Part shown: piece by piece, positions 1-9,582 of the stretch | Layout: each line of letters starts with the position of its first letter | Numbering within the stretch: the stretch's first letter is position 1 | Source of the DNA: Blastococcus fimeti | GTDB lineage: Bacteria > Actinomycetota > Actinomycetes > Mycobacteriales > Geodermatophilaceae | NCBI GenBank assembly: GCA_900102115.1 | Contig: FNAW01000003.1 | Location: 62,001 to 126,000, forward strand | DNA: 64,000 nt | Reading direction: 5' to 3' | Notes under the pieces: model-generated | What the model was told of the DNA's origin: nothing | What the model saw: the letters and a program-made list of their open reading frames with translations, nothing else | The model's database searches: none | Program-made: the position numbers and the translations under genes

Positions 1-855
1 GTGACCGCCGTCCGGGAGGTGGTGGCCCCGACCTGGTTCGGGGACCGGCGCCGCCGCACCCTCGCCTGGGTCGGGCTGTCGGCGCTCGTCGTCCTCGGCG
101 TGGTCGTCGCCGGCGGGCCGGCCGCCGACGCCGCGCAGACCACGAGCCTGACCGACCGCAACCTCGGGCCCTCCGCCGCGCACTGGTTCGGCACCGACCG
201 GCTCGGCCGCGACATGCTCGCCCGCACGCTGGCCGGCCTGCGGCTGAGCCTGGTCGTGGGGGTGGCTGCCGCGGTGGTCTCGGCCGGCATCGCGCTCACC
301 CTGGCCTGCCTCGCCGCGGTGTTCGGCGGCGTCGTGGACCGCGCGGTCGGCTGGCTGGTCGACCTCTTCCTGGCCCTGCCGCACCTGGTGCTGCTGATCC
401 TGCTGGCCTTCGCCCTGGGCGGGGGCACCGGCGCGGTGGTCGCGGCCGTCGCGCTGACGCACTGGCCGACGCTCACTCGCGTGCTGCGCGGCCGCGCGCG
501 GGAGGTCATGTCCTCGGACTACGTCGCGATCTCGCGGCAGCTCGGCCACGGCCGCGGCTGGATCGCCCGGCGGCATCTCGCCGGGCACCTGGCCGGCCAC
601 TTCGTCGTCGGCACGGTGCTGCTGTTCCCGCACGCGATCCTGCACGAGGCGGCGCTGTCCTTCCTCGGTCTGGGCGTCGACCCGGGCGAGCCCTCCATCG
701 GCATCCTGCTGGCCGAGTCGATGCGCTACCTGACCGCTGGTGCCTGGTGGCTGGCCGTGCTGCCCGGTCTGTGTCTGCTGGTCGTGGTGAAGCTCGTGGA
801 CACCATCGGGAGCAACGCCCGTGCGCTGCTCGACCCGCGGAGCCACCACCTGTGA
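1..855 (+). CDS. ABC transporter permease, nickel/peptide (NikC/DppC) type
   Basis: Integral membrane subunit of an ABC importer in the nickel/dipeptide permease family. The 284-residue protein has an N-terminal membrane segment (about 22-38), a periplasmic loop containing WFGTDRLGRD (about 62-71, typical of DppC/NikC), four to five further helices, and the cytoplasmic EAA loop HEAALSFLGLG at about 215-225, which contacts the ATPase. The sequence around the EAA loop resembles NikC-type nickel permeases as I know them, but the substrate cannot be proved here. The GTG at base 1 is a plausible true start, though upstream sequence is missing. Its stop overlaps the next gene's start by 4 bp. The partner permease and binding protein presumably lie to the left. 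Confidence 0.85.
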   Translation: MTAVREVVAPTWFGDRRRRTLAWVGLSALVVLGVVVAGGPAADAAQTTSLTDRNLGPSAAHWFGTDRLGRDMLARTLAGLRLSLVVGVAAAVVSAGIALTLACLAAVFGGVVDRAVGWLVDLFLALPHLVLLILLAFALGGGTGAVVAAVALTHWPTLTRVLRGRAREVMSSDYVAISRQLGHGRGWIARRHLAGHLAGHFVVGTVLLFPHAILHEAALSFLGLGVDPGEPSIGILLAESMRYLTAGAWWLAVLPGLCLLVVVKLVDTIGSNARALLDPRSHHL

Positions 856-1652
856 CCGCGCTGCTGGAGGTGCGCGGGCTGGAGGTCGACTTCGTCCAGT
901 ACGAGCGGGGGCTGCGCCGGCGCACGGTGCACGCCCTCACCGGCATGGACCTCACCGTCGCGGCCGGCGAGGTCGTCGCGCTGGTCGGCGCCAGCGGTGC
1001 GGGCAAGAGCCTGCTGGCGCACGCGGTGCTGGGGCTGTTGCCGCCGAACGCCGTCGAGCGTGGCGAGGTGCTGCTCGACGGCGAGCTGCTGGACGCGGCC
1101 GGCCGGCGCCGGCACGCGGGCCGGGGCATGACGCTCCTGCCGCAGGCGGTGAGCTTCCTCGACCCGGTGCGCCCGGTCGGCCGTCAGGTGCGCCGCTCGG
1201 CCGAGCTGGCCGGGCACCCCGCCCCCCGCCGCGCGGCCGCCGAGGCCCTCGCGCGCCGAGGGCTGGGCCCGGAGGTGCTGCGCCGCCATCCGCACGAGCT
1301 CTCCGGCGGCATGGCGCGGCGGGTGCTCGGCGCGATGGCCACGATGAGCAACCCGCGCGTGCTGCTCGCCGACGAACCCACCACCGGGCTGCCGCCGGCC
1401 GACGTGCGGACGACGCTGGGCGGGTTCCGCGCGATGGCCGACGACGGCGGCGCGGTCGTGCTGATCACCCACGAGCTGCGGGCGGCGCTCGACGTGGCCG
1501 ACCGGGTGGTCATCTGCCGCGACGGGCGGACCGTCGACGTCGCCGACCCGGCCGGCTTCAGCGGGGACGGCGCCGCCCTCGCCCACCCGTACACGCGGGC
1601 TCTGTGGCAGGCGCTGCCCGGCAACGGCTTCTCCGTGGCGGAGGGCGTCTGA
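852..1652 (+). CDS. ABC transporter ATP-binding protein (DppD/NikD-like)
   Basis: First of two ATPases energising the importer. The 266-residue protein has Walker A GASGAGKS at about 46-53, a signature loop LSGGM near 149, Walker B VLLADEP near 170 and an H-loop ITHE. The usual D-loop GLD is GLP here (TTGLPPAD), a departure from the family consensus. The family's C-terminal oligopeptide-binding extension is short. The GTG start at 852 forms a GTGA overlap with the permease stop, and its own stop overlaps the ATG of the second ATPase, so the three genes form one translationally coupled operon. Confidence 0.85.
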   Translation: MTALLEVRGLEVDFVQYERGLRRRTVHALTGMDLTVAAGEVVALVGASGAGKSLLAHAVLGLLPPNAVERGEVLLDGELLDAAGRRRHAGRGMTLLPQAVSFLDPVRPVGRQVRRSAELAGHPAPRRAAAEALARRGLGPEVLRRHPHELSGGMARRVLGAMATMSNPRVLLADEPTTGLPPADVRTTLGGFRAMADDGGAVVLITHELRAALDVADRVVICRDGRTVDVADPAGFSGDGAALAHPYTRALWQALPGNGFSVAEGV

Positions 1653-2284
1653 TGCTGCAGGCCGACGGCGTGTGGTTCCGCCACGGGCGCGACCGCCCCT
1701 GGGTGCTGGCCGGGGTGGACCTCGCGGTCGGAGCCGGCGAGGTCATCGGCCTCTGCGGCCCGAGCGGTGGCGGCAAGAGCACCCTGGGCAGGGTGCTCGC
1801 CGGTCACCTCCGGCCCGACCGCGGGCGCGTGACCGTCGACGACGCGGCGCCCCGACCGCGACGCGCGGCGCACCCGGTGCAGCTGGTGCTCCAGCAGCCC
1901 GAGCGCGCGATGGACCCGCGCTGGACGGTGCGCCAGGTGCTCGCCGCGACCGGCGCCGACGACGCGGCGATCGCCGCACTGGATCAGCGGCTGGTGGTCC
2001 CGAGCCGGCTGGACCGCTTCCCGCACGAGATCAGCGGCGGTGAGCTGCAGCGGGTCAACCTGGCCCGGGCGCTGCTGGCCCGTCCGCGCTACCTGGTGGC
2101 CGACGAGATCAGCGCGAGCCTCGACGCCGTCACCCAGGCGCGGATCTGGACGCTGCTCCTCGAGCACTGCCGGGAGGCGGCCATCGGCGTCCTGGCGATC
2201 TCGCACGACCGGCCGCTGCTGGAGACCGTCGCGGGGTCCGTCGTCGACTGGACGCCCTCGCCGGTGGGGGAGACGCCCGCCTAG
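1652..2284 (+). CDS. ABC transporter ATP-binding protein (DppF/NikE-like)
   Basis: Second ATPase of the importer, 210 residues. It has Walker A GPSGGGKST (36-44), a Q-loop (LVLQQPERAMDP), the signature ISGGELQRV, Walker B YLVADEISASLD and the H-loop SHD. It is shorter than typical DppF (about 320 residues) because the C-terminal peptide-transporter extension is missing; such short forms are common in metal-type systems. The ATG start overlaps the upstream TGA. It is the last gene of the operon, and its TAG overlaps the stop of a convergent small gene at 2281. Confidence 0.84.
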   Translation: MLQADGVWFRHGRDRPWVLAGVDLAVGAGEVIGLCGPSGGGKSTLGRVLAGHLRPDRGRVTVDDAAPRPRRAAHPVQLVLQQPERAMDPRWTVRQVLAATGADDAAIAALDQRLVVPSRLDRFPHEISGGELQRVNLARALLARPRYLVADEISASLDAVTQARIWTLLLEHCREAAIGVLAISHDRPLLETVAGSVVDWTPSPVGETPA

Positions 2285-2502
2285 GAGACCAGCTCGCCGG
2301 CGGCGATCATCCGGCTGAGCGTCTCCATCCAGGCAGCCTGCACCTCCGCCGGCTGGTCCCGGACGACGGCGCGCACCCCGTCGTCGAGGTCGCCCTGCCG
2401 TGCGACGGCCTCGAAGCCGAGGCGGAACAGCAGGTCGGTGATGGTCGGGGAGGGCAGTCCGGCATCCACGAGGGGCTGCAGGATCCAGGCGCGCGGGTCC
2501 AC
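2281..2502 (-). CDS. small hypothetical protein
   Basis: A 73-residue soluble protein starting at GTG 2502. I do not recognise the family. It is mostly helical in appearance, with no membrane segment or cysteine. Its stop codon overlaps that of the ABC operon (tail-to-tail, 3 bp), and third-position GC is as high as in its neighbours, which supports a real gene. The 186 bases between its start and the next gene (2503-2688) contain no convincing feature. Confidence 0.5.
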   Translation of the reverse strand: MDPRAWILQPLVDAGLPSPTITDLLFRLGFEAVARQGDLDDGVRAVVRDQPAEVQAAWMETLSRMIAAGELVS

Positions 2503-2688
2503 GAAGGATGTTCGTCCGGACCGGCCCGGTCGGATGCACGACGCAGGACACGGGATGGTCCCGGCGGCTCTCCTGGCATGCCCGGGGCGCGGTGTCGACG
2601 GTCCACTCCGGGGACGGGCAGGGCTGACGGTTACCGGAGCGTAGGTACCTCGCGGGATCGAGTGTGGCCCGTATTACTGTCCGCTCCC

Positions 2689-3810
2689 ATGATGCGCCGT
2701 CTGATGCCTCCCCTCATCGCTGTACTGGCCGTTTCCGGTCTCGCCGGCTGTGCCGGGGAGGCCTCGGACGGCGGGAGCGAGCAGGCTGCGGCCGCGGCCC
2801 CGGCCCCGGCCGAGGAGGTCACCTGGGAGCAGGTGAGCACCTCCGACGAGTGCGAGTGCAGCGACGGCTCGGAGTTCCACTACTGGGTGCACGAGGGCGC
2901 CGCCGACAAGGTCGCCTTCGTCCTCGAGGGCGGTGGCGCGTGCTTCAGCGCCGCGACGTGCGGACCCACCGGCGGCACGTCCAAGGTCAACCTGGCCGAC
3001 GACGCGCCTGCCGGCCCCGGCTCGCGGGGCGAGGGCGACGAGAACGGCGCCCAGGGGCTGCTCGACCTGGACAACCCCGACAACCCGCTCGCCGGCTACA
3101 GCGTCGTCTACGTGCCCTACTGCACCGGCGACCTGCACCTCGGGGACCGGACCCAGGACTACGGCGACGGCGTCGTCGTCGAGCACAAGGGCCGGGTCAA
3201 CGCCACGACCGCGCTCGAGGGCATGGCGGAGGCGTTCCCCGACGCGGAGGAGGTCGTCGTCGTCGGCTTCAGCGCGGGCTCGGCCGGCGCGCCGCTGTAC
3301 GGCGGGCTCGTCCACGACCTGCTGCCGGACGCCGAGATCTCGGTGGTCGCCGACGCATCGGGCGCCTACCCGGGTGACGCGGTGATCACCACGGCCATCG
3401 GCGGCCTGTGGGGGATCTTCGACGACCTGCCCGCGTGGCCCGAGAGCGCCGACCAGCCGCAGACGGCCTGGTCGCTGCCCGGCCTGTTCGTCCAGGCGGG
3501 CCGGCACGTGCCGGACATCCGGTTCGCGACGATCGACACCGCCGCCGACTCGGTGCAGCGCACCTTCACCCAGCTGATCGGGTTCGGGAGCACCCCGCTG
3601 ATCGACCTCATCGACGCCAACGCCGCCTACATCGAGTCCAACGGGGTCGAGGTCAGCGCCTGGGTCGGGCCGGGGACGCAGCACGTCAGCACCGCCGGCG
3701 ACGACGTCCTCTACGGCAGCGAGGTCGACGGCACCGCGCTCGTGGACTGGCTCGGCGACTTCCTCGCCGGGGACGACGTCCCCGACGTCCGCTGCGCCGA
3801 CTGCGGCTGA
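2689..3810 (+). CDS. pectinacetylesterase/Notum-family lipoprotein
   Basis: Secreted, membrane-anchored alpha/beta-hydrolase of the pectinacetylesterase (Notum) family, probably removing acyl groups from an extracellular carbohydrate or lipid-modified substrate. The 373-residue product begins with a lipoprotein signal ending SGLAGC (lipobox Cys near 20). An Asp/Glu/Ala-rich spacer follows, then the family's oxyanion-hole segment LEGGGACFS and the nucleophile elbow GFSAGS with Ser195. The C-terminal QHVS probably carries the catalytic His. Two adjacent ATGs (2689, 2692) are possible starts. It is a single gene followed by a hairpin terminator at 3818-3852. The substrate is unknown. Confidence 0.78.
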   Translation: MMRRLMPPLIAVLAVSGLAGCAGEASDGGSEQAAAAAPAPAEEVTWEQVSTSDECECSDGSEFHYWVHEGAADKVAFVLEGGGACFSAATCGPTGGTSKVNLADDAPAGPGSRGEGDENGAQGLLDLDNPDNPLAGYSVVYVPYCTGDLHLGDRTQDYGDGVVVEHKGRVNATTALEGMAEAFPDAEEVVVVGFSAGSAGAPLYGGLVHDLLPDAEISVVADASGAYPGDAVITTAIGGLWGIFDDLPAWPESADQPQTAWSLPGLFVQAGRHVPDIRFATIDTAADSVQRTFTQLIGFGSTPLIDLIDANAAYIESNGVEVSAWVGPGTQHVSTAGDDVLYGSEVDGTALVDWLGDFLAGDDVPDVRCADCG

Positions 3811-3817
3811 CCCGAGC

Positions 3818-3852
3818 GGGAGCCGCGTCGGCGACGGGTCGGCGCGGCTCCC
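3818..3852 (+). terminator. hairpin terminator after the esterase gene
   Basis: Perfect 10-bp inverted repeat GGGAGCCGCG/CGCGGCTCCC with a 15-nt loop, starting 7 nt after the stop codon. It lacks a T-run, as is usual for GC-rich actinobacterial terminators. Confidence 0.65.
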
Positions 3853-3944
3853 TCTGGGACGATGGTGAGGCGGCCCGTCCGGCCGCGCCGACGCCGGCTC
3901 GTTCCGCGAGCCCGACCCGAGCACTGCTCGCCTGGAGTGACCCG

Positions 3945-4490
3945 ATGTCCCGCCGTACCGCCACCCGGGCGCTGCTCGCCGTCGCGATCGCGGTCTCCCT
4001 GACCGCCTGCGGGGACGCCGACGACGAGTCCGAGCCGGCCGCCGGGCCGACCTCGCAGGCCTGCGAGACGCGGCCGCCGACCGCCGATGCCCCGGAGTCG
4101 GTCTCGACCGACCTGGCCCAGCGGCCCGAGGTGCCCGCGACCGACGAGGCGCCGCCCTGCGACCTGGTGGTCAGCGACATCGTCGTCGGCACCGGCGCGG
4201 AGGCCGTCGACGGCTCGTCGGTCGCCGTCAAGTACCTCGGGGCCTTCTACGAGACCGGCGAGGAGTTCGACTCGTCGTGGTCCCGCTCGGCCGACGAGAC
4301 GATCCCGGTGCCCCTCGGCGGAGGCCGCGTCATCCCCGGTTTCGAGCAGGGCATCGTCGGCATGCAGGTCGGCGGCCGGCGGATGGTGACGATCCCCAGC
4401 GACCTGGCCTACGGGGACGCGGGCCGTGCCCCGATCCCCGGCGGCGCCACCCTCGTGTTCGTCCTGGACCTGGTCGAGGTCAGCCCCTGA
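3945..4490 (+). CDS. FKBP-type peptidyl-prolyl isomerase lipoprotein
   Basis: Cell-surface lipoprotein with a C-terminal FKBP domain that catalyses cis-trans isomerisation of prolyl bonds, probably in exported proteins. The protein has 181 residues: signal peptide with lipobox SLTAC (Cys22), a Ser/Glu/Pro-rich linker to about 65, then a complete FKBP fold with VAVKYLG, FDSSW, GRVIPGFEQGI and a C-terminal LVFVLDLVEV strand. The start ATG 3945 is preceded by a weak GGAGTGA-type Shine-Dalgarno sequence. It is a single gene, convergent with lactate monooxygenase 6 bp downstream. Confidence 0.9.
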   Translation: MSRRTATRALLAVAIAVSLTACGDADDESEPAAGPTSQACETRPPTADAPESVSTDLAQRPEVPATDEAPPCDLVVSDIVVGTGAEAVDGSSVAVKYLGAFYETGEEFDSSWSRSADETIPVPLGGGRVIPGFEQGIVGMQVGGRRMVTIPSDLAYGDAGRAPIPGGATLVFVLDLVEVSP

Positions 4491-4496
4491 GGCTCC

Positions 4497-5663
4497 TCAG
4501 CCGACGGGGCGCAGGGCGTCCCGGGTGAGCGAGGCGATCGACGGGTAGCCGTCGACGGCCATCGTCAGGTCGGTCTCGGCGAGCAGGCAGCGCAGCACGT
4601 GCTCGATGCCCTCCTGCCCGCCGACGGCGAGGCCGTAGGCGTAGGGCCGTCCGACCGCGACCGCCCGCGCGCCCATGGCGAGGGCCTTGACCACGTCGGG
4701 GCCGCCGCGGATCCCGCTGTCGAAGATCACCGGCGCGTCACCGGCGGCGTCGACGACGTCGGCCAGGCAGTCCAGGGCGGGGAGGCCGCCGTTGGCCTGC
4801 CGGCCGCCGTGGTTGGAGCAGTAGATGCCGTCCACGCCGGCGTCGACCGCACGGCGCGCGTCGTCCGGCGAGCAGATGCCCTTGAGCAGGATCGGCAGCG
4901 TGGTCAGCGAGCGCAGCCAGCCGAGGTCGTCCCAGCTCAGGCTCTGGTTGCCGAAGATCGAGGCCCAGTGGCCGACGGCGCCCTGCGGGTCCTCCTCCGG
5001 CGGCGCGGCCAGCCGGGAGCGGAACACCGGGTCGGAGGTGTAGTTGGCCAGGCACAGGCCGGTGAGCTGCGGGAAGCTGGCGATGGTCAGGTCGCGCGGG
5101 CGCCAGCCCAGGGTCAGCGTGTCCAGCGTGATCACGATGGCCCGGTACCCGGCCGCCTCGGCCCGGCGGACCAGGCTCTCGGTGAGCTCGCGGTCGTTCG
5201 GCGGGTAGAGCTGGAACCACCCCGGGGTGTCCCCGAGCGCGGCGGCGACGTCCTCCAGGGGGTCCTGCATCAGCGTCGAGGCGATCATCGGGACGCCGGT
5301 GGCCGCCGCCGCACGGGCGGTGGTGAGGTCGCCGTGGCCCTCCGGTTCGCAGATGCCGATGACGCCGACGGGAGCGAGCATCAGCGGCGTCGGGAACTGC
5401 TGGCCGAACAGCTCGACGCCGAGGTCGCGCTGCGCGGCGCCGGACAGCATGCGGGGCATCAGGCCCCAGCGCTCGAAGGCGGTGACGTTGCTGCGCTGGG
5501 TGTGCTCGTTGCCGGCGCCGCCGGCCACGTAGGACCAGACCTCCTCGGACATGGCGGCCTCGGCGGCCCGCTCGAGGGCGTCGTACCCCATGGGCAGCGA
5601 CGGCTTCTGACCGACCAGCCCGTTGAAGTAGATCCCGAACTGCCAGTTGCCGTGGTTGGCCAC
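4497..5663 (-). CDS. lactate 2-monooxygenase-like FMN enzyme
   Basis: FMN-dependent alpha-hydroxy-acid oxidase family member, 388 residues. The N-terminal region ([45 protein letters not shown]) matches mycobacterial lactate 2-monooxygenase, which converts L-lactate and O2 to acetate, CO2 and water. The active-site motif SNHGGRQ carries His285, followed by the phosphate-binding GIRGGPDV loop. The start is GTG 5663, preceded by GAGGAGA. Oxidase or dehydrogenase activity on another 2-hydroxy acid cannot be excluded. It is transcribed away from the P450 gene, and the 80-bp divergent region holds the shared promoter/operator block. Confidence 0.86.
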   Translation of the reverse strand: MANHGNWQFGIYFNGLVGQKPSLPMGYDALERAAEAAMSEEVWSYVAGGAGNEHTQRSNVTAFERWGLMPRMLSGAAQRDLGVELFGQQFPTPLMLAPVGVIGICEPEGHGDLTTARAAAATGVPMIASTLMQDPLEDVAAALGDTPGWFQLYPPNDRELTESLVRRAEAAGYRAIVITLDTLTLGWRPRDLTIASFPQLTGLCLANYTSDPVFRSRLAAPPEEDPQGAVGHWASIFGNQSLSWDDLGWLRSLTTLPILLKGICSPDDARRAVDAGVDGIYCSNHGGRQANGGLPALDCLADVVDAAGDAPVIFDSGIRGGPDVVKALAMGARAVAVGRPYAYGLAVGGQEGIEHVLRCLLAETDLTMAVDGYPSIASLTRDALRPVG

Positions 5664-5702
5664 GTGCTCTCCTCGTGCGTCGTTCCCCGGACCAGGGCCG
5701 AA

Positions 5703-5738
5703 GCCCTTGACGGGGTGAACTGAACCACATTCCAATTG
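5703..5738 (+). promoter_or_regulatory. shared promoter/operator block, copy A
   Basis: A 36-bp block just upstream of P450 copy 1 that matches positions 33496-33531, upstream of the TetR-ferredoxin-P450 operon, at 30 of 36 bases. It includes a TTGACG -35-like hexamer (5707-5712) and the inverted half-sites GTGA-N6-CCAC. In the other copy these are GTGA-N6-TCAC, a perfect inverted repeat. The shared block suggests that both P450 transcription units are controlled by the same regulator. Confidence 0.65.
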
Positions 5739-5743
5739 CGGCC

Positions 5744-7018
5744 ATGACGGTCGACGACAGGTTCACCGAGGACTTCCGCGAGCAGCAGGCCGAGCGGGAG
5801 GACCTGGGCACCTGGAACGAGATCGTGACCGGGCCGGTGTCCGACTGGACCACCGACTTCTCGCACACCGAGCCGGAGTACGCCGAGCGGGCGATCGAGA
5901 TCTGGGAGGACCTGCGGGTCCGCTGCCCGATCGCGCGGACCGAGCGCTTCGGGGGTGCCTGGCTGCCCACGCGGTACGAGGACGTGCAGGCCATCGCCTA
6001 CGACACCGAGCACTTCAGCTCGCGGGCGATCATCGCGGGCAACTACCGGCCGCCGCTGGACCTCGCGCCGGTCGGCGGTGAACCGCCGATCTCGTCGGAC
6101 CCGCCGTTCCACCACGACGCCCGCAAGCTCCTGCTGCCGGCGTTCACGAAGGCGAACGTCGCCAAGCAGGCGGTGACGACGGAGGCGTTCTGCCACTCCC
6201 TGATCGACGGGTTCGCCGGCCGGGACGTCGTCGACGCGGCGACCGAGTACGGCATGCACATCCCGATCCGCGTCATCGCCGACATGCTCGGCTTCCCGGC
6301 GGCGGACAGCGACCGGTTCAAGCACTTCGTCGAGGACGCCCTCGAGGGGATCAACACCCCGCTCGAGGAGCGCGAGGCGCAGCCCGACCAGCTCTTCGAC
6401 TACCTGCTCGAGCAGATCCAGGACCACCTGGCCGACCCGCGGGACGACCTGACGACCCACCTGATCAACGCCGAGCTGTACGGCCAGAAGCTGGAGCCCC
6501 AGCACGTCGCGGGCACCATGGCGCTGCTGCTCATCGCCGGCATCGACACGACCTGGAGCGCGATCGGCGCCTCGCTCTGGCACTTGGCGCAGCACCCGGA
6601 GGACCGCCGCCGGATGGCGGCGGAGCCGGCCGTGCGGGCGACGGGGGTGGAGGAGTTCCTCCGCGCCTACGCCCCGGTCACCATGGCCCGGCTCGTGAAG
6701 GAGGACATCTCCTTCGGCGGTGTCGAGATGAAGGCCGAGGACTGGGTGCTGCTGCCCTTCCCGGCCGCGAACCGCGACCCGGAGCGCTTCGAGCGGGCCG
6801 ACGAGGTGCTCATCGACCGCGAGGTGAACCGGCACGCCGCCTTCGGGCTCGGCATCCACCGCTGCGTCGGCTCGCACCTGGCGCGGATGGAGCTGCGGGT
6901 CGCGCTCGACGTGTGGCTGGACCGCATCCCGGAGTTCGCGCTCGCCGACCCGGCCGCGGTGCGCTGGTCCACCGGGCAGATCCGCGGACCCCGGGCGCTG
7001 CCGCTCCGCATCGGCTGA
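5744..7018 (+). CDS. cytochrome P450, copy 1
   Basis: Soluble bacterial P450 monooxygenase of 424 residues. The I-helix oxygen-binding motif is AGIDTTWSA (about 265-273), the K-helix ExxR is in EEFLRAY, and the haem loop [10 protein letters not shown] has the thiolate Cys374. It is about four-fifths identical by eye to the P450 at 34363, with the same length and an identical MTVDDRFTE start. This copy has no adjacent ferredoxin and probably borrows the one at 34151. The ATG lies 6 nt after a promoter block shared with the other locus. The substrate is unknown. Confidence 0.92.
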   Translation: MTVDDRFTEDFREQQAEREDLGTWNEIVTGPVSDWTTDFSHTEPEYAERAIEIWEDLRVRCPIARTERFGGAWLPTRYEDVQAIAYDTEHFSSRAIIAGNYRPPLDLAPVGGEPPISSDPPFHHDARKLLLPAFTKANVAKQAVTTEAFCHSLIDGFAGRDVVDAATEYGMHIPIRVIADMLGFPAADSDRFKHFVEDALEGINTPLEEREAQPDQLFDYLLEQIQDHLADPRDDLTTHLINAELYGQKLEPQHVAGTMALLLIAGIDTTWSAIGASLWHLAQHPEDRRRMAAEPAVRATGVEEFLRAYAPVTMARLVKEDISFGGVEMKAEDWVLLPFPAANRDPERFERADEVLIDREVNRHAAFGLGIHRCVGSHLARMELRVALDVWLDRIPEFALADPAAVRWSTGQIRGPRALPLRIG

Positions 7019-7034
7019 CGCGGGCGCGGGGTCC

Positions 7035-8186
7035 TCAGCGGGCCACGGTGGCCGGCGCCGCCAGCCCGACGACGTCGCCGACCACCCACACGGCGGGCGG
7101 CCGCACGGCCTCCTGCACCAGGGTCGTCCCGAGGTCCGACAGCGTCGTCCGCATCGTGCGTTCGCTGCCGGTGGTGCCCTCGACGACGACGGCGACGGGG
7201 GTGTCGGGCCGCCGGCCGTGCCGGATCAGCGCGGCTGCGATCGCCGACGCCGTCTCCACCCCCATGAGGACGACGACCGTTCCGCGCAACCGGCCGATCG
7301 AGGCCCAGTCGACCAGCGACTGCGGATGGCCCGGCGGCAGGTGGCCGGAGACGACCACGAACTCGTGCGTGAGCCCCCGATGGGTCACCGGGATCCCGGC
7401 GACGCCGGGAACCGCGATCGCACTGGTGACGCCCGGGACGACCTCGACCGGGACGTCGGCGGCCGCGCAGGCGAGGAGCTCCTCCATCCCCCGGCCGAAC
7501 ACGAAGGGGTCCCCGCCCTTCAGGCGCACGACGAGCCGGCCCGCCCGGGCGTGCTCGACGAGCAGTGCGTTGATCTCCTCCTGCGGCATGGCCCGCCCGC
7601 GCGGCAGCTTCGAGGCGTCCACGATCTCGACGTCGGGCCGGAGCCCGGCCAGCAGCGACCGGGGACCGAGGTGGTCGACGACCACGACGTCGGCCTGCGA
7701 CAGCGCCTGCCGGCCCCGCACGGTGATCAGCCCCGGGTCGCCGGGCCCGCCGCCGACCAGCACGACCCGGCCGCGGCGACCGTCCCGGGGGAGGGCGTCC
7801 TCGGCGTCGGTGAGCACGCGGCAGGCGCTGGAGCCCTCCGGGTTCCCGGCGGAGGTGCAGAAGACGCGGGCGCGCTCGGCGTCGGCGGCGACGAGCCCGT
7901 CCACCGCGTCGTCGCCGGTGGCGGCCACGGCGTACCAGGCGGCGTCCAGGTCGCCGGACGCGTAGCCGCGCGGGAGCCACGACAGCGAGCCGGCGCCGGC
8001 CAGCGCCTCGAGCGCGGGGACGACGGCGGGGCTCACCACCGTCACCAGCGCGCCGGCGTCCAGCAGTCCGGCGGTCGCCCGCAGCGCGCCGGAACCGCCT
8101 CCGACGACGACCACCTGCCGGCCGTGCAGCACCAGACCGACCGGGTGCAGCGGGACGGGCGGCCGGGACGGCGGTGCGGTGCTCAC
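7035..8186 (-). CDS. cobA: CysG-like precorrin-2 dehydrogenase / uroporphyrinogen-III C-methyltransferase
   Basis: Bimodular protein, 383 residues. Residues 1-115 form a Rossmann-like domain (VVVVGGGSGALR) of the precorrin-2 dehydrogenase/sirohaem synthase type. From about 130 there is a SUMT domain (VVLVGGGPGDPGLIT, VRLKGGDPFVFGRG, VVPGVTSA) that methylates uroporphyrinogen III at C2 and C7 using SAM, the branch point to B12 and sirohaem. GTG 8186 overlaps the cobC stop (GTGA), which fixes the start. It is the last gene of the reverse-strand run that begins with chlID. Whether the N-terminal domain is catalytically active is not certain. The symbol cobA is for the SUMT function. Confidence 0.88.
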   Translation of the reverse strand: MSTAPPSRPPVPLHPVGLVLHGRQVVVVGGGSGALRATAGLLDAGALVTVVSPAVVPALEALAGAGSLSWLPRGYASGDLDAAWYAVAATGDDAVDGLVAADAERARVFCTSAGNPEGSSACRVLTDAEDALPRDGRRGRVVLVGGGPGDPGLITVRGRQALSQADVVVVDHLGPRSLLAGLRPDVEIVDASKLPRGRAMPQEEINALLVEHARAGRLVVRLKGGDPFVFGRGMEELLACAAADVPVEVVPGVTSAIAVPGVAGIPVTHRGLTHEFVVVSGHLPPGHPQSLVDWASIGRLRGTVVVLMGVETASAIAAALIRHGRRPDTPVAVVVEGTTGSERTMRTTLSDLGTTLVQEAVRPPAVWVVGDVVGLAAPATVAR

Positions 8187-9226
8187 GGCACCTCCTCGGG
8201 GATCGGAGCAGGGTCCAGGACGTCGGTCAGGGCGGCGGCGAAGGCGGTCGAGACCTCGGGCCGGCGGACCGCCACCCGCAGGTGGTCGCCGGTCAGGCCG
8301 GGGAAGGTGTCGCCGCGGCGGACCGCCCAGCCGCGGTCCCGGAGCTCCTGCCGCACCCGGGCGCCGTCGGGCACCCGGAGCAGGACGAAGGAGGACCGCG
8401 GATCGCCCTCGACCGCCACCGACGGCGGGAGGTGCTCGACCAGGACCGTCCGCCATCGCCCCAGCTCGCGGGCGGCGTGCTCCGCCTCGGCCCGCGCCGC
8501 CGGGGTGGTGCAGGCGACCAGGGCGGCGAGCGCCGGCGTCGAGACCGGCCACCGCGGCTGGTGCGCGGCCAGGCGCGCGACCAGCGGGGCCGGCGCCAGC
8601 GCGTAGCCGACCCGCAGGCCCGCCAGCCCCCACGTCTTGGTCAGGCTGCGGACGACGACCAGCCCCGGGACGTCGCGCCGCGCGGCGAGGCTCTCCGGTT
8701 CCCCCGGCACCGTGTCGGCGAAGGCCTCGTCGACCACGAGCACCCGCCCCGGCCGGGCGAGAGCGACGAGGTCGGCGGCCGGGTGGAGCACGGAGGTGGG
8801 GTTCGTCGGGTTGCCCACCACGACGAGATCGGCCTCCTCGGGCACGGCCGCGGGATCGAGCCGCCAGCCGTCGGTGGCGCGCAGCCCCACCCGGGCGACC
8901 GGGTGCCCGGCCGCGTGCAGCGCCGCCTCGGGCTCGGTGAACGAGGGGTGCACGACGGCGGCCAGGCGGGGCGTGAGCGCGCGGGCGAGGAGGACGAAGG
9001 TCTCGGCCGCACCGGCGGTCAGCAGGACCTCGCCGACCGGGCGGCCGTGCGCGGCGGCCACCGCGGCCCCGGCCGGTCGCGGGTCCGGGTAGGACGCGCT
9101 CTCCTCGATCGAGGCGTGCAGGACGGCGCGCAGCCACGGCGGCGGGGCGTCGGTGCGCACGTTGACGGCCAGGTCCACCAGGCCGGGGGCCAGCTCGGCG
9201 TCGCCGTGGTGCTGCAGGTCGGTCAT
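8183..9226 (-). CDS. cobC: CobC: threonine-phosphate decarboxylase-like aminotransferase
   Basis: PLP-dependent class I/II aminotransferase-fold protein, 347 residues. In this setting it should make (R)-1-amino-2-propanol phosphate from L-threonine phosphate, the linker of the cobalamin nucleotide loop. Visible features are a nucleotide-binding VGNPTNPTS loop, the D(E)AF motif, and the PLP lysine in SLTKTWGLAGLRVGYA. ATG 9226 overlaps the upstream cobE stop by 4 bp, and its stop overlaps the cysG-like start. The function is assigned from cobalamin context; histidinol-phosphate aminotransferase is the nearest alternative on sequence alone. Confidence 0.85.
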   Translation of the reverse strand: MTDLQHHGDAELAPGLVDLAVNVRTDAPPPWLRAVLHASIEESASYPDPRPAGAAVAAAHGRPVGEVLLTAGAAETFVLLARALTPRLAAVVHPSFTEPEAALHAAGHPVARVGLRATDGWRLDPAAVPEEADLVVVGNPTNPTSVLHPAADLVALARPGRVLVVDEAFADTVPGEPESLAARRDVPGLVVVRSLTKTWGLAGLRVGYALAPAPLVARLAAHQPRWPVSTPALAALVACTTPAARAEAEHAARELGRWRTVLVEHLPPSVAVEGDPRSSFVLLRVPDGARVRQELRDRGWAVRRGDTFPGLTGDHLRVAVRRPEVSTAFAAALTDVLDPAPIPEEVP

Positions 9227-9582
9227 CGCGCCGGCTCCGTGCGGGCCACCGCGACGGTGACCCGGCCGCAGACGGTCCGCGGCACGACGAGCGAGCCACC
9301 GTCCAGCAGGGCGGCCGCCTCGGCCACCGAGCCGGTCCCGACCGCGGCTCCCACCCGGTCGGACGTCGTCGGGGTCCGCACCTGGGCCAGTGCCGTCGCG
9401 GGGTGACCGACGAGGGTCCAGCCCCGCCGGGCCGCGGCCTCCCGGACCCCGGGCTCCTGCGCCCGCGCGTCCAGGGTCGCCAGCAGCACGGCGCCGCTGC
9501 CGGCAGGGAGCACCGCGTCGACCGCGGTCAGCACCTCGTCGGCGCTCACCCCGGACCGGGCCCCGATGCCGACGGTGGTCAC
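9223..9582 (-). CDS. cobE: CobE/CbiG C-terminal-domain protein
   Basis: A 119-residue protein starting GTG 9582 ([17 protein letters not shown]), the hallmark N-terminus of the CbiG_C/CobE domain. In the anaerobic route CbiG opens the ring-A lactone; the aerobic CobE is a small stand-alone relative of uncertain biochemical role, thought to assist precorrin handling. The start makes a GTGA overlap with the cbiO stop and the stop overlaps the cobC start, so it is tightly embedded in the operon. Confidence 0.8.
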   Translation of the reverse strand: MTTVGIGARSGVSADEVLTAVDAVLPAGSGAVLLATLDARAQEPGVREAAARRGWTLVGHPATALAQVRTPTTSDRVGAAVGTGSVAEAAALLDGGSLVVPRTVCGRVTVAVARTEPAR